Assembly: GCA_948470475.1 (NCBI GenBank)
Contig: OX419339.1
Coordinates: 7,159,185-7,223,184 of the forward strand
DNA from: Galaxea fascicularis
Taxonomy: Eukaryota > Cnidaria > Anthozoa > Scleractinia > Euphylliidae
Reading direction: 5' to 3'
Length of the DNA: 64,000 nucleotides
The position numbers were made by a program, and so were the translations under genes. Under the pieces are notes generated by a model, which was not told the origin of the DNA, did not search any database, and saw only the letters and a list, made by a program, of their open reading frames with translations. This document shows positions 1 through 11,934 of this stretch, piece by piece (position 1 is the stretch's first letter; every line of letters begins with the position of its first letter).

Positions 1-296
1 TTTACTTCTGGATCTTTTCTATACTTTTTTATATTTATTACATGTAATTTACTCCTCCAATCAAGGGTTTGGAATTTAACTGACTTTTCTAACCCAAAGA
101 TAGATTATAGAGGATTATGATGATTATTAATACTTAATACGATATCTCAAAATGATAAATTAAGAGCGTTGTTCGATAATGTGGGGTAATAATTAAAGGT
201 GCGATTTCTTCCTCAGCCGCACTCTTCTGTTCTTTCTGAAGTTGCTGAAATGATCACGAGTCTCGTTTTCTTAGTTTATTATCGCTATCGTTGCAG

Positions 297-2113
297 GCTC
301 CATTTGAGACCCCATATGTGGTTCGACTTCACAACGTGACTGTCATAGCAGCTGCACAACCTTGCTTTATCTTTGAGCATCCAAACAGAGGTTTGTAAGT
401 TTCTTTTGATTGTTGTTCTTGGATCGAGAGTGGTGTCTTCCAGTCTCAGTCGTGCACTAAGTTCGGTTGAGGGACGAAATACACCCGCGTGATTTCCCTG
501 TGGGCAGATTTTTTTAACATCTCGCGCCTTCTTAACGAGCTGCTGAGAAGACGCTCGGGAAGGGAGAGACGGAAAATTGCGCACGATTTGCAGTTTCCTT
601 GTTCGGGACGCATGTACCTTATGTGAATTATTGTTCTTATCACTGAAAACGCTCTCTTTATTCTCTTTCAGCTGATAGAATCGACAATTCGCGCGTCAAG
701 TCTCTTGAATTTGAAGCCAAGACAAGTGTCACTTTGCACGGGTTTGCTGGCTACTTTGAGACGATACTTTACAAGGATGTGACCCTAAGTGAGTACACAT
801 CACAAAATACTACCAATCACGACATCTTTAAAAGTCGTAGAGAAACGCTAATAACCTTGATTTTTGAAAATGAAAGACGTAACGATCACTCGCCCCGATG
901 GTGAGTGCGATGAAATTTTAGTTTCCAACTCTTTTGAAAAATGTTATTTTTCTGCACAGTCGTCCAAAATATGATTTCTCCCAACAGGTGTCGAACCTGT
1001 GACCTTACGATTGCCATATACTCTAACCTTTAAGCCGTACGCAATCTTTGTATTAATGACCATCAGCTTTCGCAGGCGTGCGAAACCAACTCGTGAGCTG
1101 ATAAGCAGCCGCGTTTGTCACGTCCACAGCTGTCAGTTGTCTCTCAAACAAGACTAACCTGTCTGTCGCACGTGAGGCTGGTTTTTAGCGCCTTCTCAGG
1201 AAAACTAAAGATTTAGTACTAAATGAATATCTTAACGACATGAATCGCTCAAGTGAGTGAATACTCATATGAAGCTGCAAAGAAAATATTAAAGGGAAAT
1301 CCGTTTGTTGGTTGTCACAATAATGTCGGAATAGACCTCTTTGGCTTTTAAAAATAAATAAATAGATAATTGACCACTCCCCTAGAGGGGTTTTTCAGGG
1401 ACAATGAAACAAACAATACAAATAAAAACAACATAATTAAGAATCCCAACTGGCGGGAGGCAGACCAGTTGGCTATTTACAAGGATGACCGAGGAGTTGA
1501 ACCAGGCACTTACCAGAACAACACCAGCTAATAGCCAGAGCGGGATTTGAACCTGGGTCACTGCATTTATATCCAGCGCCCTTTACCACTCTGGCATCCT
1601 GCTTCCACAAATATTGTACATTTTGTTTTTCCAATTTGGTCAAGAGCTGTTTCTTTGAAATTTCGTATTATTTTCGCGGATATGTACGCATGATTTAAGA
1701 ACATCACATGACCTACATTGGGAAAACAAAATGTACAAGTTTAAGAGGTCTATTGCTGTTGTTTGTCAAGGTATAAGACCAGAAACTCATTCGGAAGGGA
1801 TGTTCAGCTGGTTTCCGTTTTACTTTCCTATAAAGGTACGTACAGTTTTTCTTCTTTTTCTTTTTTCAATTTTTTTTTTGTTTGGCTTATATGGTCTTTT
1901 GAACTTGCCCGCTACTTTGTGGCTTTTTAACGCTGACACCAGGGTTTGGTTTATTTGAAGGAACCTCAGTATGTGACTGCGGGCTCAACAATAACTTGCC
2001 ACTTTTGGAGGAAGTGTACGCCGAAAAAGGTCTGGTACGAGTGGTGTATGTCTAGACCTGCCCCAGTTCCTCTCCATAACCCCGGAGGACGGTCTTACGT
2101 CATCGGCTTATAA
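297..2113 (+). CDS. PRMT5: PRMT5 (type II protein arginine methyltransferase), C-terminal exons only
   Basis: Four exons at 297-390, 672-788, 1771-1835 and 1961-2113 (stop TAA at 2111) join in phases 1, 1 and 0 and give 142 residues. They match the carboxyl end of animal PRMT5: [58 protein letters not shown], then VWYEW and the invariant terminal IGL. This is the beta-barrel and dimerisation part of the enzyme. The Rossmann-fold catalytic domain and the MEP50-binding TIM barrel would be encoded upstream, outside the window. PRMT5 makes symmetric dimethylarginine on Sm proteins and histones, with S-adenosylmethionine as methyl donor. All junctions have GT/AG ends. An AATAAA lies 205 bases after the stop. 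The first exon listed has its own acceptor (ttgcag, 291-296), so the gene continues to the left. Identity is near certain; only the 5' end is missing. Confidence 0.95.
985..1060 (-). mobile_element. tRNA-derived SINE fragment in PRMT5 intron
   Basis: Read on the minus strand, the stretch carries an A-box-like AGGTTAGAGTA and a near-perfect B box (GGTTCGACACC) at tRNA spacing, followed by CTGTTGGGAG. It does not fold as a complete tRNA. A related B-box segment (GGTTCGAGTCC then TGATGGGAG) occurs on the minus strand near 48.77 kb, which supports a dispersed family. Confidence 0.5.
1345..1610 (-). mobile_element. tRNA(Leu)-like SINE in PRMT5 intron
   Basis: On the minus strand the head reads GGATGCCAGAGTGGTAAAGG (A box), then GGCGCTGGA, then GGTTCAAATCCC (B box). 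A non-tRNA body follows and the element ends in a TATTTATTTATTT tail at about 1350-1368. This order of Pol III promoter, body and A/T-rich short repeat is diagnostic of a SINE. The head is too diverged to be a working tRNA gene. It sits antisense in the intron between PRMT5 coding exons 672-788 and 1771-1835. Confidence 0.75.
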
Positions 2114-2317
2114 AACAGATGAAGTTCGAAGGTTGCATCGTTTCAGCGGACTGAAAATTTTCCTGTTAGTTTGTTTATACTCCAGTTTGAAATGTGTCTT
2201 GATCTCTTGTTTTATTTCATGAGTTGCTCGAGGCATTGTTGTGGAGATATGACGGGGAACCGAGGAATCGAGGTCACGGAATTGAAGTGTATTTCTTGCA
2301 ACGATCTGCCTTGTTAA

Positions 2318-2323
2318 AATAAA
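2318..2323 (+). promoter_or_regulatory. Polyadenylation signal of PRMT5
   Basis: AATAAA lies 205 bases downstream of the PRMT5 stop codon on the coding strand. It is the first canonical hexamer after the stop, so it is the likely cleavage signal. Confidence 0.55.
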
Positions 2324-2488
2324 AAGATCGATATCACTGGCAGCAACTTTTTGCTGGTAGTTATCTTGAATTGCTGTTTGAAATATTAATTTGGTGAGAG
2401 AAAACTAAACCGCAGATTAATTAGTTTGTGGTTTCATGTCGCCTTTGATTGGTTGCTGCACAATGAGAAATGTCAAGTCAAATGACCG

Positions 2489-2852
2489 CCGACCGGTTAG
2501 CTCAGTTGGTAGTGTTCCGGACTAACGTGCGGGAGGTCGTGGGTTCAAACCCCGGCCGGACCAACACTCAGGGTCTTTAAATAACTGAGGAGAATGTGCT
2601 TCCTTTGCAATGACATCTGCAAATGGTTTGACTTTCTAGTCTTCTAGGATAAGGACGATAAAACCGGAGGTCCCGTCTCACAACTCTCTACAATTAATTC
2701 TGTGGGACGTTAAAGAACCACTAGGGACGTAACGAACCCTGGCTGTGACCACCCCTGGTGCTGACCTGTCCCGGGCCCGCAGTAATTGGCTCACGCTGTT
2801 GCGGTGTCCCTGCCAGCTTGGCAAAGTTAAAATAAAATAAAATAAAATAAAT
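2489..2852 (+). mobile_element. tRNA-derived SINE with (AAAAT)n tail
   Basis: The head contains a strong A box (TTAGCTCAGTTGGTAG, about 2500-2515) and B box (GGGTTCAAACCCC, about 2552-2564), and the acceptor-like arms CCGACCGG and CCGGCCGG are recognisable. A body of about 250 bases with no tRNA similarity follows, then four AAAAT units at about 2829-2851. The body and tail show this is a retroposed SINE, not a tRNA gene. It lies just downstream of PRMT5. Confidence 0.8.
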
Positions 2853-5800
2853 CAAAGTGTTCACGGGGTTTGGACACGCCCAGTAAATTACAGTATTCAA
2901 AGTATCAGCATTGGCAGTATCAGTATCGTACATCATAGTGTCATGGTGTACAGTAGTATCATTCATTAGTACCAGCATCTCAAATTAGTCAAACGTGGAA
3001 ATGAGGAGAATACAGATGAGACAGTACAGCCGCTATCTTGATCACAAAAGGGGAGCGGAAAGTCTTTCGAAATAACAGAAGTTTGAGATAACCAATCCTA
3101 TATCATTTATAAGTGAGAAATATATCCAAGGGAAACGCGTTTCACTTCGAGATAGCATGGGAATGGATTCGAGCGAAATACCGGGCATCGAGATAGCAGG
3201 AGTCTGCTTTGTGTTTTGATGCGGAAACAAATTCTCTGAACCAGAAACATGATGCAGGGTTTAATTCTGCGTGTTATCATGCCCTTCCCCCCGGGCACAC
3301 AGAAAGAGACCCCTGGGGCTCCTCGTGAACCACAAATACGTGTAAAAAATGGACATAACAATGTTGATTTCAAACAAAATTTAAAACGTAAACGCTTTCT
3401 AGGTTTCTAGGATACTACCTGTTCACGGTGATATACTAAAAACATGAACACTATCTTTGAAAAAGAAAACTGACAAAAAAACTGTAACCACACTAGTGGA
3501 CAGAACATTAATGACACATTAATGAAACTGCGATTTTTCGATTATATTTAAATTACGATTTAAATTGCTTCTGAGTCAAATGAAGGTTTTTAATAGAGCA
3601 TTAAAATTTCTCGCTTTTTGCAGTTTAAATCAACTGCCATTTTATTCAACCAGAGAACTGAGCAAAATATTAAACTCTGTGGACCGGTATATTCCGAGGC
3701 TTGTTTAACGTTTGGTGAGGCTTTTTCGATTTGGCGGTATGAATTCGAATTCAGTAAATCGTGATTTTTCGTCAGGAAACGTTAGTATAATTTTAACAAA
3801 GTTGTATTTGTTGTTTTAAACGTGATAAACTCTTAATAAACTTGATAACGATTAACCCTGTATACCTTAAGATCAAAATTTAAATTCTCATTTGTTGCAC
3901 CACACATTTCCTATAGAACTAGTTAAGAGAAGTTGTTATATCAAGTGAATTAAGGCTTGTGTGATCCTGTCCTAATTCTCGTGACCACTCTCACCTGTGT
4001 TATAAAGTGTTGGTATTATAAGGGGAAATTTGTTGCTGATCACTGTTAGGACTTAATCGTACGTGTATGCCACTGCAAACTTAGCAGCTGAACAAAATGT
4101 CAATAAATTTAATACCTCACGTTCAATTGCAATAGCTCGTTTAAGTTTCCAATTCTGTCACGTTTTTAAGCGTTATTCTTGAAATGTTCAATTTGCAATC
4201 ACGTTTGAAGTTGAAAAAAAAATATTTTGGAAAATTGATGGTCGTATGATTTTGAGAACATCAAGCTCTAATACTTTTAGTAATGACCTTTGACACAGCA
4301 ACAGAAATATTGAAGTTGTGGTTCTTTTAGAAAGTCATTAAATTTTGAATTAAAGTGGCTGAATTATTAATGACGTGACAACGAACTCGGTAAAAATCAA
4401 AAAATGGACGCGACGAAAAAGTTGTTTGCCAAAGCTTCTTTAAAACCTATTTATGAGTTTCTTTTAAATCAGATCACATTGCAGCTGTCCTTTCGAATCT
4501 TGGAGTGGGGCTCGGCAGCCTTTCTTTTATCAGGACGATCTGTTACAAATTGTATACTTGATTGCACTGCTATTACCGGTGGAAACCGACATTTGATGTT
4601 TCTGTTGGGACAATGTTGGAATAGGAGGTGGATACCACTAACAAATTCGCAATCGAGGTGCGGAATCCTGATATAAATATTACGGCCATAGTCAAGAGGC
4701 CTCGGCATGTGGTCTCTGGACAGCGCGAGAAATTGGATTGGAGAAGAAAATATAGCACACATTTTATTAAAAATAATATCAATGTGAGTTGCAATTTAGC
4801 TGTTTTATTTTGAAAACACTTGCAGGCATAAATGGTGCAAAACTCAAAAACACCGATTGTTCTCTTTGGAAAAGCTCGGCAAACAGATTCGGAGTGAAAA
4901 ATGCATTAGAAATAGCGAGATGACTAGCAAATGGCCAGGTTTTCCACTATAATGAATATGAATGCAAAATTAGAATCTTCATTGATTCACATTTATAAAC
5001 TCTACAACTTTGTAGTGTTCACAGTTTTCCAGGCTGACCAAACTAGAAGTGTTTTTATTCAAAGGAAATTTCTGACGATGTGGTCATGGAAATAAACGAC
5101 TGTGTCGGGTAGCTTGCTATACCAGCGTTACCACTTGATAAAACGCTACATTTTTTTAAACCTGCCATCGAGGCGATGGTCTTAGGTCTCAGTCAGCCAA
5201 TTTCTGTTTTCCGCTGTCTATTAAGTTTTTTTGCGGCATATTTACCTGGAAGCGTTTTTTTTCAAAGAACGGAAATTTAATTCTCGCATTTCCGCGCTAC
5301 TGTTTTGGCCTTAATTTTACTGTTTATTTAGCTGCAAACGAAAGGAAAGAAATTTCCTTTCCCAGAGTTTGACGGGCTGCTAAAAAACTGAGCTATCCAT
5401 GTTAATAAATACCGGACTTGTTGTTTAAATTATTGGAGCAAACTTAAAAAATTCGGAAGCGATTTTCGACAATCACTATACTGCTGAGTGCTATCTAGCC
5501 AAGATTCTTCTGCAATATTTACGTGCAATTGTTGCACTTAGATCGTATTTTTTTTCATTGTCAAAGAAACTGAAAAAATGGCACTATCATTGAGTGTCAC
5601 TGTAAATAAATTTTGACCAAGAAATTTTTTTCCTCTTCATTTATGGAGAATGGCGACAAATTTATAGATGATTTAATTTGCAGTCTGTGGCTTCAAATCG
5701 ACTGTCTTTTTAGCAGTTCGATTATATTTACATTAAGAAAAATTAATGATGTGAACTTTGAAAATTTGTGCTTTATCTCAGTGTCCTCTAATCGGATGCC

Positions 5801-6396
5801 TAAAAGTGTTTTGCGTAGATATTTAATTTTTTTCAGGGATGTTTATTTTGCGATAGACAGAAGTATTCCTGATAAGAGTTGTTTCTCTTCGATGAATTTA
5901 CAAAAAGAGCTTCAATTCACAAGCTTTGCCATGCCTTTCGATTCTGCTTTATTTGATAGCAGAATGCATACAAATAGTGAAAGTGATTATGCATGGACAA
6001 GAAGACAAAAAGCATCGTCACTTTACTGGAGTACGATTTATGCAACCTTTATTTTATCTCTGAGTGGTGCTCATCTTGCCTTTGTTTATAACTTTTTATT
6101 GACTTCGTTGGCCAAGGTGTATATGTGCGGGTGACACGAAGCGGGTGTTTTCTGTATTGTCATTACTTATTTATAAAGCACGGTCACCTTGCTAAAAATT
6201 CGTGATCGTTCCCTGCAAGCGAACATTAAAAAGAGATGTCTTCGTAGTGGCCTGCGATACGCTTCGGAGCACACTGAAGGACGTGGGTTGGTTAACGCTA
6301 TGTCATTCAAGTAATCACGTATTCAGTTTCTCCGGTGTTCAAACTGGAACAGTCGTAGAGCCGGCATCTTCAATCTACAAGTGGTATCTCGCCGCA
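2853..6396. other. Intergenic, PRMT5 to GPCR
   Basis: AT-rich spacer. The open frames here (for example 4404-4676 and 5613-6134) have no recognisable domain, and the longest starts at a non-ATG codon. Either a promoter or a 5' exon of the downstream GPCR may lie at about 6.1-6.4 kb, because the GPCR frame stays open from 6202 but has no ATG before 6397. No repeat or RNA gene stands out. Confidence 0.5.
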
Positions 6397-7470
6397 ATGA
6401 CGAATGACTCACAAGATTTGCTTTCTCATGAAACAGTTCTCCCTGTTGCCGAAGTTGCGTTATCTGCGGCCTTCTTGTGCCTCGTCAACATCGGAATCGT
6501 CGTTGGTAATTTTTTGGTGTTGATAATAGTATGGCGAACTTCTAAACTTCACGAGCCAAACTACTTCTTTTTGTGCAGCCTAAGCGTGGCTGATCTTCTG
6601 GTGGGGTTGATCTACTGCCCTTTGCTGATAGTTAGCGTTGCCAAGCAGTCTTGGATGTTTGGAGACTTCATGTGCTACGCTCATGCCGTGACAATCTGTA
6701 TCAGCTTGAACGCCTCGCTCATGAACTTGTGCGCGATCTCCGTTGATCGATACTATTTCATCACGAGACCACTTCGCTACACCGAAATCGTCACAAGAAA
6801 GAAGACTATCGTGGCAATCGTGTTAGTATGGACTCACTCCATTTTTTGGGCAGTAGCGCCTTTATTCGGATGGGGTGAATATATCTATGAAGACGCCACC
6901 GATTCTTGCAAACCGAATTGGAACGGAGAAGGGCTTCTTCACAAGTCGTACGCGCTCGGTTTGGCGTTGTTTTGTTTTCTTTTTCCCGTTATTGTGATGA
7001 TCGTAGCGTACGTGAAGATTTTCAAAGCCGCGCGCAAACAACTGCGAACCATTCAGCTACCAGGATTTGCCGGCAGCAGCCCAGAAATGGCAAAGTCACA
7101 CAAAGCTGCAAAAACTGTCTTCATAATCATTGGGATGTTTTTCCTCTGTTGGTCTGTGTATACCGCAGTTTCCTTGTGGAAACTATTCGCTTCGTTAATT
7201 GACCTCCCAGCCCGTATGGTTCGTATTGGATTGTATCTTGCCGTTTCGAACAGCTGTGTGAATTTTTATGTTTACGCTATCAGAGACAAAGTGTTCCGAT
7301 CAGGGCTTCGGCGGGTGATCGTGCCGCGCCGAAGATACAACGGAAAAGCAAACCATTCTAATCTGAATAGAGCGGCGAAGACGACACCTTCGCTCTCTCG
7401 CGCAGCGTTGGAACTTGATTTTCCCTCGGCAGGATCGAATCGAACATTGCCATATCAAACAGCTATTTAA
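6397..7470 (+). CDS. Class A (rhodopsin-family) GPCR, intronless, orphan
   Basis: A 357-residue seven-helix receptor starts at the first in-frame ATG (6397) and ends at TAA 7468-7470. Visible hallmarks are N38 (1.50) in GN-FLVL, D66 (2.50) in SLSVADLL, C93 (3.25) paired with C171 in loop 2, the DRY motif at 117-119, W145 (4.50), P197 (5.50) and W252 (6.48). An NDS glycosylation sequon lies at residues 3-5. Position 3.32 is Ile (residue 100), so the amine-binding Asp is absent, and 7.43 is Val, so the opsin Lys is absent. Helix 6 has CWSVY and helix 7 has NFYVY: the usual prolines 6.50 and 7.50 are Val254 and Phe290. The APLFGWGEY block after helix 4 recalls opsin, melatonin and adenosine-like receptors. 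It should act at the plasma membrane through G proteins; the ligand cannot be told. The reading frame is open upstream of the ATG to 6202, so a spliced 5' exon is possible. AATAAA lies at 7590. Confidence 0.88.
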   Translation: MTNDSQDLLSHETVLPVAEVALSAAFLCLVNIGIVVGNFLVLIIVWRTSKLHEPNYFFLCSLSVADLLVGLIYCPLLIVSVAKQSWMFGDFMCYAHAVTICISLNASLMNLCAISVDRYYFITRPLRYTEIVTRKKTIVAIVLVWTHSIFWAVAPLFGWGEYIYEDATDSCKPNWNGEGLLHKSYALGLALFCFLFPVIVMIVAYVKIFKAARKQLRTIQLPGFAGSSPEMAKSHKAAKTVFIIIGMFFLCWSVYTAVSLWKLFASLIDLPARMVRIGLYLAVSNSCVNFYVYAIRDKVFRSGLRRVIVPRRRYNGKANHSNLNRAAKTTPSLSRAALELDFPSAGSNRTLPYQTAI

Positions 7471-7589
7471 TAGTGAGGGCATACTAACGTGTCTTTAAGG
7501 CTTGAATTCAAGTAATATAATTTCTATAGCTCTCTGGTTTGCGTACATTTATTTATTAAACGGAAAAATGTCAAAAGGATCTCAAGCAC

Positions 7590-7595
7590 AATAAA
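7590..7595 (+). promoter_or_regulatory. Polyadenylation signal of the class A GPCR
   Basis: AATAAA, 119 bases past the GPCR stop codon on the same strand and the nearest canonical hexamer. Confidence 0.5.
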
Positions 7596-9389
7596 CTTCC
7601 CGATGCGTGTTCGCGCAGGAAATGACGCGTGTTTGATTTCTGTCAGTAATTAACATCCAATTAACATCGCGTGTAATGTAAAGGCTGAAACTTCGGAGGG
7701 CAAAAACAAGAGGCTCCTCCGCCAACTCCACCTTGACCTGAGCAAATTGTTAGCGCGCCAAGGACTCATTACTACTTTAACAATAACATTGACATATACG
7801 TTCAGGAAAACGAAAATGAATTAGAGGTATTTATAACTGAACAGTGTCTTCTAAAACATACATACTGTACTAAAAAAAAGAGCGATGAAAGTTATTTATT
7901 TACTTATGTCTTGTTTTCGATTGTAGTTTTAGGGACAAATCGGTCAGAAGTCACACCCAGAAAACGAAGGCTCTAGACGGTTAATTTTTTGTGTTTTTCT
8001 CGAAAATACCGTCAACCAGCAAACGTTCTAAATTGGGATTTAGTCTTTTTTGTTTTGATAGTTAATTTTGTTATGTAACACTGTTTACATTTGTAGTAAA
8101 AATTGTCGTCGATCGACAAAAATTATTTATGTGGCTGGCATTCGAGACAGAGGTCTCATCTATAAACTCATGTCGTTAAACCGCCAATTCAGAGCTATTT
8201 CTTTCCCCCACTTCTCCTTTTTAGAGTGGTTTCAGCCACAAAAAATCTCTGGAATAAGATCAACATTAAATTAAAGTTCCGAGGGAGATTAAATTGTTCC
8301 GGATTGTAAAAGTTTTCCTTTTCTTCTATTTTCTTTTGGTATTCTAACAAAAGATCGATGTCGATGGTATTAATTCTGTGATTTAACCTTGAGCACGTAA
8401 GCACGAAACTGACGGAAGCTTATTCCTTTTTTTAATCGTTTAAGGTTGAAATCTCAAAATCTTAAACTACTTCCTCTTTCAATCTCAGAGGATATTACAT
8501 TGTAGATTGCAGTCAAGTTGTTTTCATATTACTGAATGGATGAGCTAATCTTGCCTTCTTTCTGATCAACTGATCAAACGCCAAAGTTCATTGTTGTCAC
8601 GAACAGTTTTTGGCTTTATAATCGTTATCTGGTGCAGTGGATGAACAAATTTTTTTATCCCGAGGGATGGTTTTGAAAAAGTTTGAATTCGATTGAGTTC
8701 ATATCTTAACAATAAGTCGTAAACTACATTTCCCGTGTGATCGTGACATCAGAAGTTCAGAACTTATACCTAATACTAAAATGTAAAATTAGTTCTTGAC
8801 CTCTATCACGAAAATAACTTGTAAAGGCTTAAATATATTAGCACCAAAATGTGACCCATATATCTTGAAATCAATTTGTCTCTTGATAGTCACTCACATT
8901 CATTTTCAGTACTGAAACGATATTGGATAAACAGATGACTTCAGTCTTTATTATCCATATATTTTTGTGATAATGCAAACATTTTTCGTTGAACCTAGGG
9001 TGATATTCTAAATTGATGCAATTCAATCATATTAACCGGCTGACAAAGCCGGATGTTTTACCCTGTTTTTCTAAATATCAATTTGTGATAGCCATGGCAG
9101 AACGACATTATCCAACAAATGAGCAATATCTTTTGTAGTATCTCCAAATGTTAAACAAAAGGAGAATTGAAAGGTCACGGAGTTTATGTGGGTCTGCGTC
9201 CGCCCAAAACAGCGGAGAGCTGTACGGAGAGGAGTGTGGAGAATTTGCACATCACGGGATTTTCATGACCGCGTGGGGAAAAATTTGGAGTCGTGGCCGT
9301 TTGGTATGATTCACATGGAAATTCGTTTTTTCAGGGGGAGGTTCTCCTCGGAATTCTTGATAGGGGTGCGCCACCCGCTTCTCCAATTC

Positions 9390-9720
9390 CTGACCCTATT
9401 TCAGACCAAAACAGGCCATTTTTCACACCCGTTTTCAGACCGGGCCTCTAAAATCCATACTTGTTTTCAGACCTGAAGTTGCGGCTACAATTTTCCTCAC
9501 TGTAGCGTAATTAAGCTTGGTATCAGTGCCGAAGCTGAATTGGTAAAATTCAGCTGGAATGATATATTTTGGCTTCTTCTCTTTCTCTCTGAAAAGACAA
9601 ATAGGTTCATATGCCGTCTTGAAAACCATACCCGATTTAAAACTAAAATAGTCAAAATCTATACCGTTTTCAGACCAAAACGGCTCAAAAACCATATCCT
9701 TTGGGGCGGCACATAGGGTG
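9390..9720. repeat. Dispersed repeat with recurrent TTTTCAGACC motif
   Basis: CAGACCAAAAC recurs (about 9403 and 9674), with further TTTTCAGACC copies near 9433, 9462 and 9667. The segment ends in GGGGCGGCACATAGGG. The internal repetition and lack of coding potential suggest a non-coding transposon remnant. The family is not identified. Confidence 0.4.
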
Positions 9721-11040
9721 TACTACAGGGCAGTACCTCTCTCCCCTCAGGGGTTGGAACTGATTGGGAATTTTTTCTTTCTTTTCTGAAGTCATAAATG
9801 CGATCCTTGATCCTCATTGTCGCTACTAACCATCAACAACCTGGGAGAACGGAGAGCTACTTCTGTGAATGAATCTTATAGCTTAAATTAACGAGAGGTG
9901 CGAGGTGTTGCAGCTACTCTAGCTCCAGGGACCACGCAGGGGAAGGGCCCCCCACTTTAGTGGATAAAAAAAAAAAAATGGTAAAATTAATTTCCAAACT
10001 GAAAAGTACTTTCACGGAATAATAGTTGTCGGTTAAAGCTGGCGGAGCTCGCAAGAAAGCATCCGAGCCCGACGGAATGAGACCTGAATGCGTTTTGACC
10101 ATTTTTAGAGTCAGCCTTCTCCCCTCGGTCGAGGCAGGAACGGTCCTCGTACTGTAAAAATTGCTTTGGCGCGGGCCCTACTTATGAACGAGAGAAATCT
10201 CGGGCGAAATGTTTCGAGAATTGGCCACATTTTCTCTTGTGTTTATATACCTGTTGTAAGAACTGTAATTTTCATGTGACATTGTTTGCTCCGGTATATG
10301 ATATATATGAAATAAATCATATATGAACTGCGGGATGTGAAATCAAATGAAGACTGATCCTCGCAGGTGTGAGTGCAATTTATGCAATTGAGTAAAGAAG
10401 CATGAAAAAAAAGAATCGGGACTTCAACGGGGTTTGAAGCAAGTTTTATCGGGCATTTAGGTTGCGAAACACTCGCAGAAGGCGCAGTTCTGTTTTGGGT
10501 GAGTGAAATTTGCAAGGTTAATATTTACACTTTTCACTGCGCTGTGAGTTCAAGAAAGTTTCTCGAGATATACGAACGTAAAAACGAATAACGTTTTATC
10601 GTCATATTACAGACTTAATGGTTGCCTCAGGGCCAAATTTCAGAACTCTTGCGACAGGGGAAGGAAAGTTGTAGCAGTTTTTAAGTAAAGTGTACTGATA
10701 CTGGACAACATACCGTATTAGGTATTCGTCCCATTGTTTTTTTTTTATCTCTTTTACGGTCTCCAAACTTTGAAGTCGAATTCAAACATTGTGATTTAAC
10801 CCGTTTCTGTAAAATTCGAAGAAATGGGCAGTCATATATCTAGCTAGAAGAAATGCTTTCAATAAAAGAAGAACAAGTCAGTTTCCTTTCTTCTGATAAA
10901 CCAATACTAGTAACTTAGTTCAATTCTCTTTGGGGTTGAGAGATAGTTTGCAAGGAACCCTGTAAACGTCTCGCAACTGCTAAGGGGTATATGTGCACCA
11001 TGCTTTATAAGTTACGGTTAGTTTCCAAGGAAACCATACA

Positions 11041-11401
11041 CCCTATGCATAAATGGCCGCCCTGCCATTTTTGGCTTGGTTAAATTTTTAAAAATAAGAA
11101 TGTTACCTGATTACCAGGCATTATAAAATATGTTGTCTTGGGTAGTTTTAACAGCTGTAAAGTTATGGCTCATTCAAATTTAAGAAATTTGTATGGGGGA
11201 TGATAACCTAGCCCAACTAGCCTCGCTTTCATGTTTTAGCCAGAATTCAAATGCTTATAACTTCTTGTCAAATGAGAATGTGACCTTGAAACTACACACA
11301 AGGACTCATTTTGACGCGTTCTTTCCTGGTATTCACTTCTTTTGTAAGTTGCAGACATTTTAAAATTTTTAAAATTACAAGGCAGCCATTTATGCATAGG
11401 G
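11041..11401. mobile_element. Non-autonomous TIR element (MITE-like)
   Basis: The ends are exact inverted copies, CCCTATGCATAAATGGC at 11041-11057 and its complement at 11385-11401. The arms continue with weaker pairing (GCCCTGCC against GGCAG, and TTAAATTTTTAAAA tracts). About 360 bases with no open frame lie between. No clear target duplication is visible, so the superfamily is open. Confidence 0.6.
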
Positions 11402-11934
11402 TCTATAGGCTCTGAAAGAACTGCCTGGCCAAACCACTCAGGTTGTAAAAGGAATGTGCTATTTAGTGGGCTCATTCGGATGTAGAATACTTCATTTTGA
11501 AAGGAAATCAAAGAACTTGTAAGTAATCAATACGAGAAATGGTGAATCGGTAATTAAATCGTGGTTTCTCGAGGTACTATTTTGAAAAAAGTAAGGGTTA
11601 TTTTTCACAAGGGCGAGGTTTCAGAACTGTGGCATAAAACAATGATAAACATGTCTTTCTTTGTTGTTTTGACACGCACACGCCAACCGAAAACAAATAC
11701 TTTTTCACACGCACAGACACACACACACTTGACAATAGAGAAAAGGTTCCGAAAAGACGCACTGGGGTTTCCACTTTGTAAAATAGTATAATATACATAT
11801 TATTTTGATACGCTGACCAAAACAACCAAAATACGTGTTAAACAAGCTTGATAATACATTGAAGATTCCGAGAGCACGCACTGGGATTTTAACGTTGTCG
11901 CATAGTGCTGACAACTTTACAAATATGTTTTCAC

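Noticed and set aside
2489..2566. A functional tRNA gene
   Set aside because: A and B boxes are good but the arms do not close properly, and a SINE body and (AAAAT)n tail follow.
5613..6134. 173-codon open frame upstream of the GPCR
   Set aside because: Starts at a non-ATG codon, has AT-rich codon use and no domain; most likely chance.
6202..6396. N-terminal extension of the class A GPCR
   Set aside because: The frame is open but the start would be GTG; there is no ATG before 6397. It could be part of a spliced exon but cannot be shown.
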